This document shows positions 45,914 to 55,018 of a DNA stretch of 64,000 nt, one piece after another. The DNA is taken from contig NZ_ATTQ01000007.1 in assembly GCF_000419765.1 (NCBI RefSeq), positions 62,001 to 126,000 of the forward strand. The letters are read 5' to 3'. The notes under the pieces are model-generated. The model was not told where the DNA came from, did not search any database, and saw only the letters and a program-made list of their open reading frames with translations. The position numbers and the translations under genes are program-made. This stretch comes from Rhizobium mongolense USDA 1844 (lineage in GTDB: Bacteria; Pseudomonadota; Alphaproteobacteria; Rhizobiales; Rhizobiaceae). Positions within the stretch are counted from its first letter, which is position 1, and each line of letters begins with the position of its first letter.

Positions 45914-46747
45914 ATGAATGAAAAACTGCCTGATCTGATTGAGGGCGAGCGCATCTTCTTCCAAAAGGTGTTCGAACGGCAGTCCCGCGCGACAATGGAG
46001 ATGCGAGAGCAATGGCGCGCGGAAACGATTCTTCAGCGAAGAAGACGTGTGTCGTCGGAGATCTACGACCTGCTTGGGGGCGTGGTGAAATACGGTCCGT
46101 TCAAGGGGCTTTCGCTTGCGAAGAACAACTGGTGGGGCGGCGGCGACTTCGGGTCGATGCTCTTGGGCCTCTATGAGAAGGAAATATTGGATTTCCTGTT
46201 CTCCGAAAGACTGGATGGCTTTGAGAGTTTCGTCGATGTCGGGGCCGCCGATGGATACTATGCGATCGGCATGCTTCGGTCGGGCCGGGTGAAAAACGCC
46301 GTCTGCTTCGAGCTGAGCGAGGAAGGACAGCGCACCATTGCATCGAATGCCGAGTCGAATTCCGTGTCGGACAGGATCGAAATATTCGGCGCCGCAGACA
46401 GGCTGTTTTATGAAAAGCTCAGCCACCTTGATCTGGCGAAAACAGTCGTCCTCGTTGACGCCGAGGGTGCGGAATTCGAAATCTTCGACGACGACTCTTT
46501 GGCGGCCCTGAAACAGGCGACGATCGTCATCGAGATCCACAATTGGATTGAGGATTTCTGGGACAAATACACCCGTTTCCTCACCTCGGCCGCAGCGCTG
46601 TTCAATGTCGAATTCATTGCTCCTGCAGTCAGGGATCTGACGCAGTTTCCGGAATTGAACGATTTCACCGACGACAACCGCTACCTCATTTGCTCCGAGG
46701 GGCGGCCAAACGTTATGCGCTTCATGGTTTTGACGTCCAGGGGCTGA
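45914..46747 (+). CDS. SAM-dependent methyltransferase, FkbM-like
   Basis: A 277-residue protein started at ATG 45914 behind AAAAGAGAC. The SAM loop is SFVDVGAADGYYAIG near 105-119, followed by VCFELSEEGQ and DRIEIFGAAD. VLVDAEGAEFEIFDD near 178-192 is the FkbM-type post-loop with its acidic residues. The N-terminal 90 residues are helical and unfamiliar. It lies in the surface-polysaccharide cluster, so O-methylation of a sugar is the natural guess. It is alone in its direction, facing the desaturase operon. Confidence 0.78.
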   Translation: MNEKLPDLIEGERIFFQKVFERQSRATMEMREQWRAETILQRRRRVSSEIYDLLGGVVKYGPFKGLSLAKNNWWGGGDFGSMLLGLYEKEILDFLFSERLDGFESFVDVGAADGYYAIGMLRSGRVKNAVCFELSEEGQRTIASNAESNSVSDRIEIFGAADRLFYEKLSHLDLAKTVVLVDAEGAEFEIFDDDSLAALKQATIVIEIHNWIEDFWDKYTRFLTSAAALFNVEFIAPAVRDLTQFPELNDFTDDNRYLICSEGRPNVMRFMVLTSRG

Positions 46748-46788
46748 TTGCGCCGAGAAGTCTGGAGCGCATAAAACGCTCCAGCCTG

Positions 46789-47778
46789 TCATTCAGGCAC
46801 GGCACTGCCTTCCAATTTTGCCGATACTCCGACCGAGCTCCAGAAGTCCCGGGTGAAGAGATAGCCGAATTCCTTTTCCTCGCGCTCCATTTTCAGCTTG
46901 GCATTCAGGATATCGTGCAGCATCGGCAAATTGTAATAGGGAACCGACGGCAGCAGGTGGTGCTCGGCGTGGTAATTCATGTTGGCATAGAAGAATGCGA
47001 CCGGTGCCGGCAGATTGACCGTTCTTGAAAAAAGAAGCGCGTTTTCGTCTTTGTGGTCTTCTAGACCGACGTGTTGCGCAAGCGCCAGGACGCGGTTCGG
47101 GAGCGATCCGGCGAACGGCGTGACGAAAAACATGAGAGCGAGCGCAGGGGACCCCGTCACCAGGAAAAACAGCACCAGGCAGATGGCGTTGAGCGCAAGC
47201 ATAGAGATCGCATCGGATTGCGCCGCGCGCCGTTCGGGGGGCATCAGTTTCAGTCGGATGCCCTTGCCGAAATACGCTTCGTAGCCGAAGGCATTGCAGA
47301 GTGCATAGAGGATCCGCCTGCAAAGGCTTTGATAATCAAGCAGGACGAGACGCGCTGCGCCCAGCAAGTCGAGCGGAAAATCGCGATAGATTTCGCTGTC
47401 ATCCTCATGGAAAGTGGAAGCGTGGTGGAACTGATGGCTTTTTTCGAAATAGCTCGGATTGTTCCAGGTCACATAGGAAAACAGCTTGAAGAACAGAGTG
47501 TTCAGCCATTTCCTGCTGAAGACCTTCTTGTGAAACAGCTCATGGCCGATGCCGGCATAGCCGGCGAACTGCCATAGGACGGCGTTAAGATAAAAGGCTG
47601 CGAAAGCAAGCGCGGGATAGCCGCCTTCCCATGTGCGGACCATCGCGAAAAGCAGGCCGGCCTGGATGCCGATCCTGAGCGCCAGGTGGGAATAAGCGAT
47701 CCGGTCATTCGGTGCCGTGAGTTCCCGGAACTCGTCCTTCGTCAACAGGCTGCCGATTTTGATCTCGCTGGCACCCAT
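46789..47778 (-). CDS. Membrane fatty-acid desaturase / hydroxylase-type protein
   Basis: A 329-residue di-iron membrane protein. The three histidine boxes are GHELFHKK (HxxxH) near 80-87, HQFHHAS (HxxHH) near 115-121 and NYHAEHHLLP (HxxHH) near 279-288. Four or more membrane segments lie between them. It should desaturate or hydroxylate an acyl chain. Its place among LPS genes hints at lipid A or an acylated sugar as substrate, rather than bulk phospholipid, but that is inference. It begins two bases after the stop of the methyltransferase gene and is probably translated from the same message. Confidence 0.87.
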   Translation of the reverse strand: MGASEIKIGSLLTKDEFRELTAPNDRIAYSHLALRIGIQAGLLFAMVRTWEGGYPALAFAAFYLNAVLWQFAGYAGIGHELFHKKVFSRKWLNTLFFKLFSYVTWNNPSYFEKSHQFHHASTFHEDDSEIYRDFPLDLLGAARLVLLDYQSLCRRILYALCNAFGYEAYFGKGIRLKLMPPERRAAQSDAISMLALNAICLVLFFLVTGSPALALMFFVTPFAGSLPNRVLALAQHVGLEDHKDENALLFSRTVNLPAPVAFFYANMNYHAEHHLLPSVPYYNLPMLHDILNAKLKMEREEKEFGYLFTRDFWSSVGVSAKLEGSAVPE

Positions 47779-47780
47779 GA

Positions 47781-48542
47781 TCAGAGCTCTATGTTGACCA
47801 GCGCAAAGGCCACAAGGCTGTTTGCGACATGGAAGACCACCTGCGATTTCGAGAACTCCGCCAAATACTCTGTGACGTCCCCGTGAATCTTAGAATTGTA
47901 GTCATGCCAGACGATGACGCCGCGCTTGACGATTCCGAATGCGTTTTCCGTATCCGATTGGACGATCTGGTGCTCATGCCCGCCATCGATGAAGATCATC
48001 TCGGCCGACTGGAAGGCCTCGTTGAAATCGATTGTCGTCGAGTCTTCCTTGACGAGCGTGAGGCGCTTCCTTTGCGCCTCGGTGATCGACGCCAGATAGG
48101 CCTCGCCGTCGATTTCCTGGCGCTTGCGGAGATAATCGTCATTCTGCTCGGCGGACGACAGGGCGCTGCGCTCGTCAGTCTCGGCTAGATGCGCCGTGAG
48201 GCCCTTCGGCAGGTCGATGGAGACCACGTCGCAGTCTTCCGGCGTGTTTTCGATGAAAAGGCGTGTGGTGAAACCTTTGTACGTGCCGATCTCGATGATC
48301 TTGCGGGGCTTCACGATCTTGGCGAGCAGCACCAGGACAACCTGGTCGACGAGCGTGATGCTGCCGATTTCGATCGGGGGAAGGCTGGCGGTATACTCTT
48401 TCGCGATGTTCAATTCGTCGGCGAGTTCCAGAAGCGCGCGCAATTTCAGTTCGTAAATTCCAGATTTCGCGGCAAGCGCGGAGCGTAACGCCGCGGCACT
48501 TTCAATGAGCTTCTGCATCCCTGATCCCGTGATTCCGTCCAT
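47781..48542 (-). CDS. Class I SAM-dependent methyltransferase (Methyltransf_24 / CmcI-like)
   Basis: A 253-residue protein. The start at 48542 has AAAGGA about 10 bases upstream. KIIEIGTYKGFTTRLFIEN near 80-98 is the SAM loop, CDVVSIDLPKG the acidic second strand, and EMIFIDGGHEHQIVQSD near 183 contains the IDGxH motif of Methyltransf_24 and cephalosporin-hydroxylase-like enzymes. VIVWHDY follows. Members methylate sugars in polysaccharide clusters or small metabolites. It sits between the GT2 and the desaturase on one transcript. Confidence 0.8.
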   Translation of the reverse strand: MDGITGSGMQKLIESAAALRSALAAKSGIYELKLRALLELADELNIAKEYTASLPPIEIGSITLVDQVVLVLLAKIVKPRKIIEIGTYKGFTTRLFIENTPEDCDVVSIDLPKGLTAHLAETDERSALSSAEQNDDYLRKRQEIDGEAYLASITEAQRKRLTLVKEDSTTIDFNEAFQSAEMIFIDGGHEHQIVQSDTENAFGIVKRGVIVWHDYNSKIHGDVTEYLAEFSKSQVVFHVANSLVAFALVNIEL

Positions 48543-48585
48543 TGTGATTTAATCCTTTACGATTTCTATTGCGCCTGCATGGGAC

Positions 48586-49458
48586 TTAGAGACGCGCGCT
48601 GATGCGGGCGATCCGTTCATCCAGTTCCGGGAACAATCCTCTCCAGTAGGAATAGTGATTGATGAGGTTCCGATGGGCGATGGGCAGATCGGAGGGCTGC
48701 AGGTAGCCCTTCTCGATCGCGAGATCGAGCACTTCCTCGTAGTAGGTGATCGAGTAGATGAAATAGCGGTTGGCGGCCGGATTGGACTGCGAATTGGAGT
48801 GCTGGCGGAAATAGGAGAGGGGCATGGGATGCCCGACGATCGCCCCGCGGAGGGAGAGCCCCACCCAGGACGAAAGATCGAGCGGCCCGGAAATGATGCC
48901 ATCCACGACCTTGAAAAGACCGAAACGGCCGGATTCATCGAAGCAATCGGCCGTTCTCAAGAGCACCGACGAGAACTCGCCAAGCAGATTATGATGCTTG
49001 ACGGCGGTGATGCGTATGAAGTCGCGGCCCTCGATCACCTTCAGAGAACCTTCGACCATCAATCCGTTGCCGAGATTCGTAACCTGGTTCCGCTCGTCGA
49101 TGAAATAGCGCGGGGAAAACGCAAGTTTCGTCCCTCTGTTCTGTGTGGCTTCAAGCGCCTGGAGGAGGTACTGGATGCAGAACGGATTGAGGACGTCGTC
49201 GTCGAAGAGATATTTGATGTACTCGCCGCTGGCGAGCCCGGCGAGCCGTATGACGTTTTTGTATTCGGCGGGATCCGGATTGCGGCTGTACTGAACAACG
49301 CTGGAGTATCTTTCGCAGATCTTCTCGACCGCATCCGTCGGGCAATCGTCAGAGACAATGATTTCCGTGTCATCGAAACTTTGCGCGATCGCGCTTTTTA
49401 GCGCGAGTTCAAAGAAATCGGGCTTGTAGGCCGGTATACAGATCGACACGCGCGGCAA
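48586..49458 (-). CDS. Family 2 glycosyltransferase
   Basis: A 290-residue GT-A transferase with no membrane anchor. VSICIPAYKPDFFELALKSA opens the nucleotide-binding fold, EIIVSDDCPTDAVEK carries the first acidic pair, and IKYLFDDDVLNPF near 92-104 is the DXD metal site. The C-terminal third (LAIEKGYLQPSDLP) is helical. It is the first gene of the run GT2-methyltransferase-desaturase and would add one residue to the O-antigen or another surface glycan. The donor cannot be told from sequence. Confidence 0.85.
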   Translation of the reverse strand: MPRVSICIPAYKPDFFELALKSAIAQSFDDTEIIVSDDCPTDAVEKICERYSSVVQYSRNPDPAEYKNVIRLAGLASGEYIKYLFDDDVLNPFCIQYLLQALEATQNRGTKLAFSPRYFIDERNQVTNLGNGLMVEGSLKVIEGRDFIRITAVKHHNLLGEFSSVLLRTADCFDESGRFGLFKVVDGIISGPLDLSSWVGLSLRGAIVGHPMPLSYFRQHSNSQSNPAANRYFIYSITYYEEVLDLAIEKGYLQPSDLPIAHRNLINHYSYWRGLFPELDERIARISARL

Positions 49459-49670
49459 ATGTTTCTCCCTTCAGGTACCTCTCTCAAGCCGGTTGAAACG
49501 TCTTCGTATTCCGCCGGCAAGAGCGATGGTCGGCGCTCCGAAGGACCGAAGCAGACCCGCTTGCCATGCTCATAGAGCGCGGACTTTACGCGAGGCTTGC
49601 GGAAGTCCAGGCGGTAGGGGAGACCCGCATGGCTGGCCCGGCGACATACCTGTATTTGAGAGGAGAAAAA

Positions 49671-49745
49671 TGGCACGCCCTAGGGGAGTCGAACCCCTCT
49701 TCCCAGAATGAAAATCTGGTGTCCTAACCGATAGACGAAGGGCGC
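49671..49745 (-). tRNA. tRNA-Glu (UUC), copy 1
   Basis: On the minus strand GCGCCCT pairs with AGGGCGT, with CCA encoded. The anticodon stem CCAGA/TCTGG encloses loop TTTTCAT, giving TTC. The gene and 30 bases of its 5' flank are repeated exactly at 50605. Confidence 0.96.
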
Positions 49746-49774
49746 TTCCTTCGTGGTGGCGCCCTTATAGTCAG

Positions 49775-50101
49775 CACTTTTGTGCGCCGCAAGCGGCAAA
49801 ACGCGAAAAATTTGCGATCATGCAGATTTTTTCGAGGCTTGTGGAAAAGACGGTTGTTACATCCGTGTCGGGACGAACAAAATCATCCTGGGCGGCCTTG
49901 TTCAACCTTAGATGTGGCACCGTCGCCGAGACGATCATTTTGGACTTGTCGGCGGCAAAATCCTGTCCTGCAATACCGTCGGCGCTTGCTTTGCTCGGTG
50001 CGGGGGCGCCCGCCCCAAAGCTGACCTCTCGGCCTGCCGCGAATCATCGATAGTTACCCAACTATTTTTTTAAATAACTATATGATTTTGCTTTGTAAAT
50101 T
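49775..50101. other. Spacer between tRNA-Glu genes
   Basis: About 330 bases between the first two tRNA-Glu genes. A very AT-rich stretch (50055-50101) lies just 3' of the middle tRNA gene. I see no gene here. Confidence 0.5.
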
Positions 50102-50176
50102 TGGTACGCCCTAGGGGAATCGAACCCCTCTTTACAGAATGAGAATCTGTCGTCCTAACCGATAGACGAAGGGCGC
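50102..50176 (-). tRNA. tRNA-Glu (CUC)
   Basis: Acceptor GCGCCCT/AGGGCGT, discriminator A, CCA encoded. The anticodon stem ACAGA/TCTGT encloses TTCTCAT, giving CTC. It differs from its neighbours in the anticodon arm and discriminator base. Confidence 0.95.
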
Positions 50177-50604
50177 GTTGCGTCGGGTGCAGATAAGAAC
50201 ACTCGCCCGCTTTCTAAAGCGTACCGATAAATAGACACAATGAAAAGAAAAATGGCACGCCCTGGCCTGCTCCTCGCCCCCGCGTGGAGGAGCTTGCGCG
50301 CTGCCGAGCTCTTCGGGCGTCTCCAAATGAGCTACGCAAACGACATGCCATGCCGCCCACCCGTGGAAGCAGGATGCTCCCGAGCGAAATCGTGACCGTT
50401 ACGGGAATGCGAATGTGGCAGAAGTCCAGACGTATTCGGGCGCCAACTCAACGACGGAACTGGTTATCGGGGAAACTCCGAACTGCTTTTTTGATAGTTG
50501 AAAGGTTGGTTGCCGGGCAACCCGCCTTCTTGCGGGTCGGGGTAAATGTTTACCCGTGGTGCTACCCGAAACTATCCGACTTGCCGATTTTGTCGATGGA
50601 TTGA
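50177..50604. other. Spacer with a truncated tRNA-Glu 3' end
   Basis: About 430 bases. Positions 50246-50263 repeat, over 18 bases, the sequence around the 3' end of tRNA-Glu copy 1 (49664-49681), including the CCA and acceptor strand; the rest of the tRNA is absent. A 106-codon open frame at 50284 has no ribosome site or known motif and I do not call it. Confidence 0.6.
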
Positions 50605-50679
50605 TGGCACGCCCTAGGGGAGTCGAACCCCTCTTCCCAGAATGAAAATCTGGTGTCCTAACCGATAGACGAAGGGCGC
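50605..50679 (-). tRNA. tRNA-Glu (UUC), copy 2
   Basis: Identical to the tRNA at 49671-49745 throughout, anticodon TTC, CCA encoded. The identity extends over 50604-50708 against 49670-49774. Confidence 0.96.
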
Positions 50680-50878
50680 TTCCTTCGTGGTGGCGCCCTT
50701 ATAGTCAGGCGCTTTGGATCCCGCAAGCGGGAATATCGGTTTTCCTTCAAAAAAATGACAGGATATCCGAGGCTGTGTGAGAGACCGATTATCCGAGCTG
50801 AATCAATAGGCTGCCGACTGTTCCTTTAACGGGATACGGCCGCGTTGCCGCAACGTGATGCGGGAAACCGCGCTTCCG

Positions 50879-51931
50879 TTAGATGGCTCTTGCGTTCGGT
50901 GTCCTGGTGCGTCCGGCGCCACAGCCCCAGTTCCAGTCGCGGCTTTTGCCGGTGTCGAGATGGACCGATTCGGTATGGCAATAGGTGCCGACGCCGCCGC
51001 GGTTCGGCAGCGAGCGGATAAAGGCGGCGATTTCCCATTTTGAGACGCCGTCGATCTTGATATCGGCTGCATCGCAGGTCTTGTGCATCGATTCTTCGGC
51101 GCCGCCGACCATGCGGTTATGCCCCGCGTCGCGATATCCGGAGGTGACGATGACCGGCTTGCCGAAATGGGTTTCGACCGCCTTGATGACATTGAGCATC
51201 TCGGGCTTGAAGCAGCCGACTTCGACATTGTTGTTTTGGATGTGTAGGCCGTTCGGCGCCACGCGCGTCATGCCCGGCAGAGACGCCTTCTCAAGGAGCC
51301 CGGCGAGGCCGCCGACGAGGTTCTGCTTCGGAGCGGCATAGAGCGCATTCATCGACCCGCCTTGAAGGCGGCCGGTCGCGAGCGATGCCGTCTGAGAGGC
51401 CGGCGCAAGTCTTGTGGTGGTTTTTTCGGAGGATTGCTGGGGCAGAAGCGTCTCGCCCTCCTGTGCCGGCTGGGCGGGTGGCGGCGCGCTGAAGACGCTG
51501 CTGCGCGCGGCATCGATGCCCTGAGCGGGTGCATAGGCGTTGGCGTCCGCCGGCTGAATGATCGTTGAGGTCGTGTTGTTCTGCGGCGTCGCCGGCTGGG
51601 CTGAAAAGATACTCATCGCGTTCGCATTGATCCGGCTTGGCTGCATCGCCAGGCCGCCGATATTGGCGGGCTGCGTGGCCGTTGCGCCGGCGGACATGGT
51701 GGCGGCATTGGGATCCTGCGCTGCCGCCGTCTGCTGCGCGCTCGACACATTCGTGACCATCGGATCACGATAGGCGCCCTTGGCGGTTCTGCCCAGCGTG
51801 TTCGCGGCAAGCTGCTCGGCTGAAGGATCGGTCGCCACGGCGGCTGCGGAATCGAGGGCCTTGTGGTTTGAGACGCAGCCGGAGAGCGCAACCGCGGCAA
51901 CAGCAATGAGAAGCGCGCCCGTGGCGGGCAT
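50879..51931 (-). CDS. Lipoprotein with M15A-type peptidase domain
   Basis: A 350-residue protein started at ATG 51931; a TTG seven codons earlier is the only alternative. The signal ends at the lipobox ALSGC. A 200-residue Ala/Gln/Pro-rich linker leads to a C-terminal peptidase M15A domain. SGYRDAGHNRMVGGAEESMHKTCDAADIKI has the zinc His and Asp (MHKTCDAAD), and TESVHLDTG has the second zinc His. It resembles D,D-carboxypeptidase/endopeptidase domains acting on peptidoglycan. The long linker would let it reach the wall from the membrane. Activity is inferred from the ligands. Confidence 0.8.
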   Translation of the reverse strand: MPATGALLIAVAAVALSGCVSNHKALDSAAAVATDPSAEQLAANTLGRTAKGAYRDPMVTNVSSAQQTAAAQDPNAATMSAGATATQPANIGGLAMQPSRINANAMSIFSAQPATPQNNTTSTIIQPADANAYAPAQGIDAARSSVFSAPPPAQPAQEGETLLPQQSSEKTTTRLAPASQTASLATGRLQGGSMNALYAAPKQNLVGGLAGLLEKASLPGMTRVAPNGLHIQNNNVEVGCFKPEMLNVIKAVETHFGKPVIVTSGYRDAGHNRMVGGAEESMHKTCDAADIKIDGVSKWEIAAFIRSLPNRGGVGTYCHTESVHLDTGKSRDWNWGCGAGRTRTPNARAI

Positions 51932-52104
51932 CCGCTTTTGGAGAATGAGCAAGCGACGGTCTCCGTTGTGCGAAGGACGTTCAACCGTGTCGTCTTCCGC
52001 TTCGAGTCGGCCGGAGAGTGCCTACGGGGCGGGCTTGCGGCAAGCGCGAAGCGGGCGCGGCGGCCCGAAATCGCAAAAACCGCAAGCCTCGCAAAAGCCT
52101 CAGC

Positions 52105-52545
52105 TTACCAGGCGCCGGTATTGCCCATCGAAAGCCACGGCTCGGCCGCCGGAAGGCTGCCGTTCTTCTGGAGGATTTCGATGGAAATCCCATCCGGCGA
52201 ACGAACGAAAGCCATGCGGCCGTCGCGGGGCGGACGGTTGATGATGATGCCGTTGTCCATCAGATGCCGGCAGGTCGCATAGATGTCGTCGACCTCGTAG
52301 GCGAGGTGGCCGAAGTTGCGTCCGCCCGTATATTCCTCGGGATCCCAATTGTAGGTAAGTTCGAGGCAGGGGGCGCCATTTTTCTCTGCATTTGTGATAT
52401 CCTCGTTTGCGGCGAGGAAAACCAGCGTAAAACGGCCGCTTTCGTTTTCGGAGCGCCGGATTTCCTTCAGGCCGAACAGCGTGCCGTAGAAATGCAGGGA
52501 GGCATCCAGATCCTTCACGCGGACCATAGTGTGGAGATAACGCAT
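52105..52545 (-). CDS. gloA: Glyoxalase I (lactoylglutathione lyase)
   Basis: A 146-residue metalloenzyme that turns the methylglyoxal-glutathione adduct into S-lactoylglutathione. MRYLHTMVRVKDLDASLHFY opens with the metal His. LELTYNW carries a metal Glu, NFGHLAYEVDDI the second His, and SPDGISIEIL the second Glu. GAGAGGAAATAG precedes the ATG. Length is normal for the short, nickel-type bacterial enzyme. It stands alone next to the peptidase gene. Confidence 0.95.
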   Translation of the reverse strand: MRYLHTMVRVKDLDASLHFYGTLFGLKEIRRSENESGRFTLVFLAANEDITNAEKNGAPCLELTYNWDPEEYTGGRNFGHLAYEVDDIYATCRHLMDNGIIINRPPRDGRMAFVRSPDGISIEILQKNGSLPAAEPWLSMGNTGAW

Positions 52546-52740
52546 TCTATTTCCTCTCTAAAATGTGGGAGCTGCTTCGTTATGTGGCGGGGGGTCAGCT
52601 TCGGGCAAGGCATGCGACTAAAATGAGCAGTTGGGAATAACCGAAAACAGGACTTGCGCTTATCCGTTACCAAGATGTTAATCTTGATTGCAAGAATCAG
52701 TTAACCGTAACAGTGTGACGCGTATTGAGGGGCTGGCGAC

Positions 52741-53319
52741 ATGGCTGACAGGATTTCATCGAAGGAATTCACCGATATCGACGAGCTGTCCGGGGATGCC
52801 GTCGACCTCGTTGAAATCACCGGTGTCGTCAAGTGGTTCGATGTCGCCAAGGGCTTCGGCTTCATTGTCCCGGACAATGGCATGCAGGATGTCCTGCTGC
52901 ACGTAACCTGCCTTCGCCGCGACGGTTACCAGACGATCCTCGAGGGCACGCGCATCGTCGCGCTGATCCAACGCCGCGAGCGCGGCTATCAGGCCTTCAA
53001 GATTCTCTCGATGGACCAGTCGACCGCTGTCCATCCGTCGCAGCTGCCGCCGGTGCGCACCCACGTGCAGGTTACCCCGACGAGCGGCCTCGAGCGGGCA
53101 CTGGTGAAGTGGTTCAACCGCACGAAGGGCTTCGGCTTCCTGACGCGCGGCGAGGGTACGGAAGATATCTTCGTGCATATGGAAACGCTCCGCCGCTTTG
53201 GCCTGACGGAGCTTCGCCCCGGCCAGGTCGTCCTCGTCCGCTACGGCGACGGCGACAAGGGCTTGATGGCGGCCGAAATCCACCCGGATATGCCAAGCCC
53301 GGCAAGCCGGTCGCATTGA
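52741..53319 (+). CDS. Double cold-shock-domain protein
   Basis: A 192-residue nucleic-acid-binding protein with two CSDs. The first (about 22-90) has GVVKWFDVAKGFGFIVPDNG and DVLLHVT. The second (about 118-186) has ALVKWFNRTKGFGFL and EDIFVHMETL. Both RNP1 and RNP2 motifs are kept in the second; in the first, RNP2 is VLLHV, a mild change. Twin-CSD proteins of alpha-proteobacteria act as RNA chaperones or in stationary-phase adaptation. Its stop overlaps the start of the DUF192 gene (TGATG), so the two are coupled. Confidence 0.92.
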   Translation: MADRISSKEFTDIDELSGDAVDLVEITGVVKWFDVAKGFGFIVPDNGMQDVLLHVTCLRRDGYQTILEGTRIVALIQRRERGYQAFKILSMDQSTAVHPSQLPPVRTHVQVTPTSGLERALVKWFNRTKGFGFLTRGEGTEDIFVHMETLRRFGLTELRPGQVVLVRYGDGDKGLMAAEIHPDMPSPASRSH

Positions 53320-53804
53320 TGCCTCGCGGCATGGCAATACATGCCATCAAAGGCGCCTTTCTGGCGCTTTTTTTCATCCTGGCAGTCTCCGCCTTTGCCC
53401 AGCAGCAACCGCATTTCGACAAGGAGCCGTTGGTGATCCAGACTGCCTCCGGCAGGATGCTGAATTTCACGGTGGAGATTGCCGCCAGCAATGAGCAGCG
53501 GCAGTACGGCCTGATGTTCCGCAAGGAAATGGCCGAGGATGCCGGAATGATCTTCGACTTCGGCCAGCCGCGGCGGGTGACCATGTGGATGGAGAACACC
53601 ATTTTGCCGCTCGACATGCTCTTCATCGATAGCGGCGGCACCATCCGCCACATCAAGGAAAATGCCGTGCCCTATTCGAGGGCGATCATTGATTCGATGG
53701 GTGAGGTGAAATACGTCGTCGAGCTGAATGCCGGCGTGGTCAGGAAATTCGAAATCAAGGTCGGCGACAAGGTCGCAAGCGCGACGGTAACGAAGAAAAA
53801 GTAG
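53319..53804 (+). CDS. Exported DUF192 protein
   Basis: A 161-residue protein; the ATG at 53319 overlaps the preceding stop, and another in-frame ATG lies 12 bases on. A signal peptide ends VSAFA. The DUF192 domain is complete: NEQRQYGLMFRKEMAEDAGMIFDF and VTMWMENTILPLDMLFID, with IKENAVPYS. The fold is known from structural work, but no general activity is agreed. Coupling to a twin cold-shock gene is common in rhizobia and may only reflect shared expression. Confidence 0.85.
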   Translation: MPRGMAIHAIKGAFLALFFILAVSAFAQQQPHFDKEPLVIQTASGRMLNFTVEIAASNEQRQYGLMFRKEMAEDAGMIFDFGQPRRVTMWMENTILPLDMLFIDSGGTIRHIKENAVPYSRAIIDSMGEVKYVVELNAGVVRKFEIKVGDKVASATVTKKK

Positions 53805-53840
53805 CGGCAAGCCGAAGCGTCCGCCCGATCTCTCTTAGAA

Positions 53841-54038
53841 TTACTGCTTTCTTACCGGTTTGGCCTTGGCCTGGATCAGTCGCTCCATGAACAGCGCCAT
53901 TTTGCGCTTTATGGCGCCGTAGGTGCCGAGTTCGAAGTCGCAGTGATAGCAGGTGATGATGTCGCTATCGAGTGGCTGCGGGCGCGGAAAGTTCATCCGG
54001 GTCTTGCCGCACTTGGGGCAGGGGACTTCAACTTGCAT
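53841..54038 (-). CDS. Small zinc-ribbon protein
   Basis: A 65-residue protein with CPKCGK near 7-12 and CYHCDFELG near 30-38, a four-cysteine zinc ribbon, followed by a basic helix (IKRKMALFMERLIQAKAKP). The start is preceded by CAGGAGCCC. The size and shape suit a nucleic-acid or protein adaptor. I do not recognise a named family. It is convergent with the DUF192 gene. Confidence 0.7.
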   Translation of the reverse strand: MQVEVPCPKCGKTRMNFPRPQPLDSDIITCYHCDFELGTYGAIKRKMALFMERLIQAKAKPVRKQ

Positions 54039-54095
54039 TTAGGGCTCCTGCGCAGCGCCACTGGCCGCCTGCGAAGACAACATTTTTTGAAAGGA

Positions 54096-54172
<77 letters not shown>

Positions 54173-54460
54173 TGAGAGGGGGCAATACACGCTTCACCCC
54201 GGCCCCGCAATATCTAATTCGCGTCTTCCCCGTCTTCAACACGGCATTGTTGTTTCAATCAGCAAGCCGTCCGGCGGACTGGATCCTGGCTTGCGGCGCA
54301 AGCATTCCCCTCAGTCGGCTTTTTTCTTGAAAGTCGAGGGATTCGCGGCTAAGCAAAATTCATCTCCTCGCGTTATAGAGGCGATGAAGACCATTCCGGA
54401 GACGGGGTGGAAGGCTAAGTTACAGCGGGTCAGGCCCGCATATCCGGAGGCGTGCAGCTG

Positions 54461-54766
54461 ATGTCTGCCAAGATCTACCGTCCAGCCAAGACCGCCATGC
54501 AGTCCGGCAAGGCGAAGACGCATCTTTGGGTGCTTGAATTCGATCAGGAGCAGCCGCGCAAGATCGATCCCATCATGGGCTACACGTCCTCCGGCGATAT
54601 GCGCCAGCAGGTGAAGCTGACCTTCGAGACGCAGGAACTGGCGGAAGCCTATGCCAATCGCAACGGCATCGAATACCGCGTGATTGCGCCAAAGGAACCG
54701 GCTCGCCAGACAGTCGCTTATCCTGATAATTTCCGCTATACCCGCACGCAGCCCTGGACGCATTGA
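54461..54766 (+). CDS. NDUFS4-family subunit (ETC complex I accessory protein)
   Basis: A 101-residue protein begun at ATG 54461 with GGAGG ten bases upstream. SAKIYRPAKTAMQSGKAKT, WVLEFDQEQPRKIDPIMGY, LTFETQELAEAYANRNGIEY and PDNFRYTRTQPWTH are the NDUFS4 family pattern. In mitochondria and alpha-proteobacteria this is an accessory subunit on the matrix or cytosolic arm of NADH:ubiquinone oxidoreductase. The other complex I genes are not in this window, as is usual. Confidence 0.93.
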   Translation: MSAKIYRPAKTAMQSGKAKTHLWVLEFDQEQPRKIDPIMGYTSSGDMRQQVKLTFETQELAEAYANRNGIEYRVIAPKEPARQTVAYPDNFRYTRTQPWTH

Positions 54767-54815
54767 GCGCTCAGGCATGCCGCCTCTCACCGCTGCACGG
54801 ACGCAGCGGCCGGAT

Positions 54816-54892
<77 letters not shown>

Positions 54893-54967
54893 ATCTTTTC
54901 AACTGTTTAACGCGGCCGTTCAGTCGCCCTGGCGCGCTCCGGGTAACGAATGGGGTAACGGCAGCGC

Positions 54968-54997
54968 AAAAAAGCCCGCCTCATTCGCGAGACGGGC
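54968..54997 (-). terminator. Rho-independent terminator of the gene at 55019
   Basis: On the minus strand GCCCGTCTC and GAGGCGGGC form a 9-bp stem (one G-T pair) around GCGAAT, followed by TTTTTT (54968-54973). It sits just beyond the stop at 55019. Confidence 0.85.
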
Positions 54998-55018
54998 ATA
55001 AGTGCGAGGTCGTTTGAG

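Noticed and set aside
50284..50604. A 106-codon frame between tRNA-Glu genes
   Set aside because: No ribosome site, no motif, odd composition.
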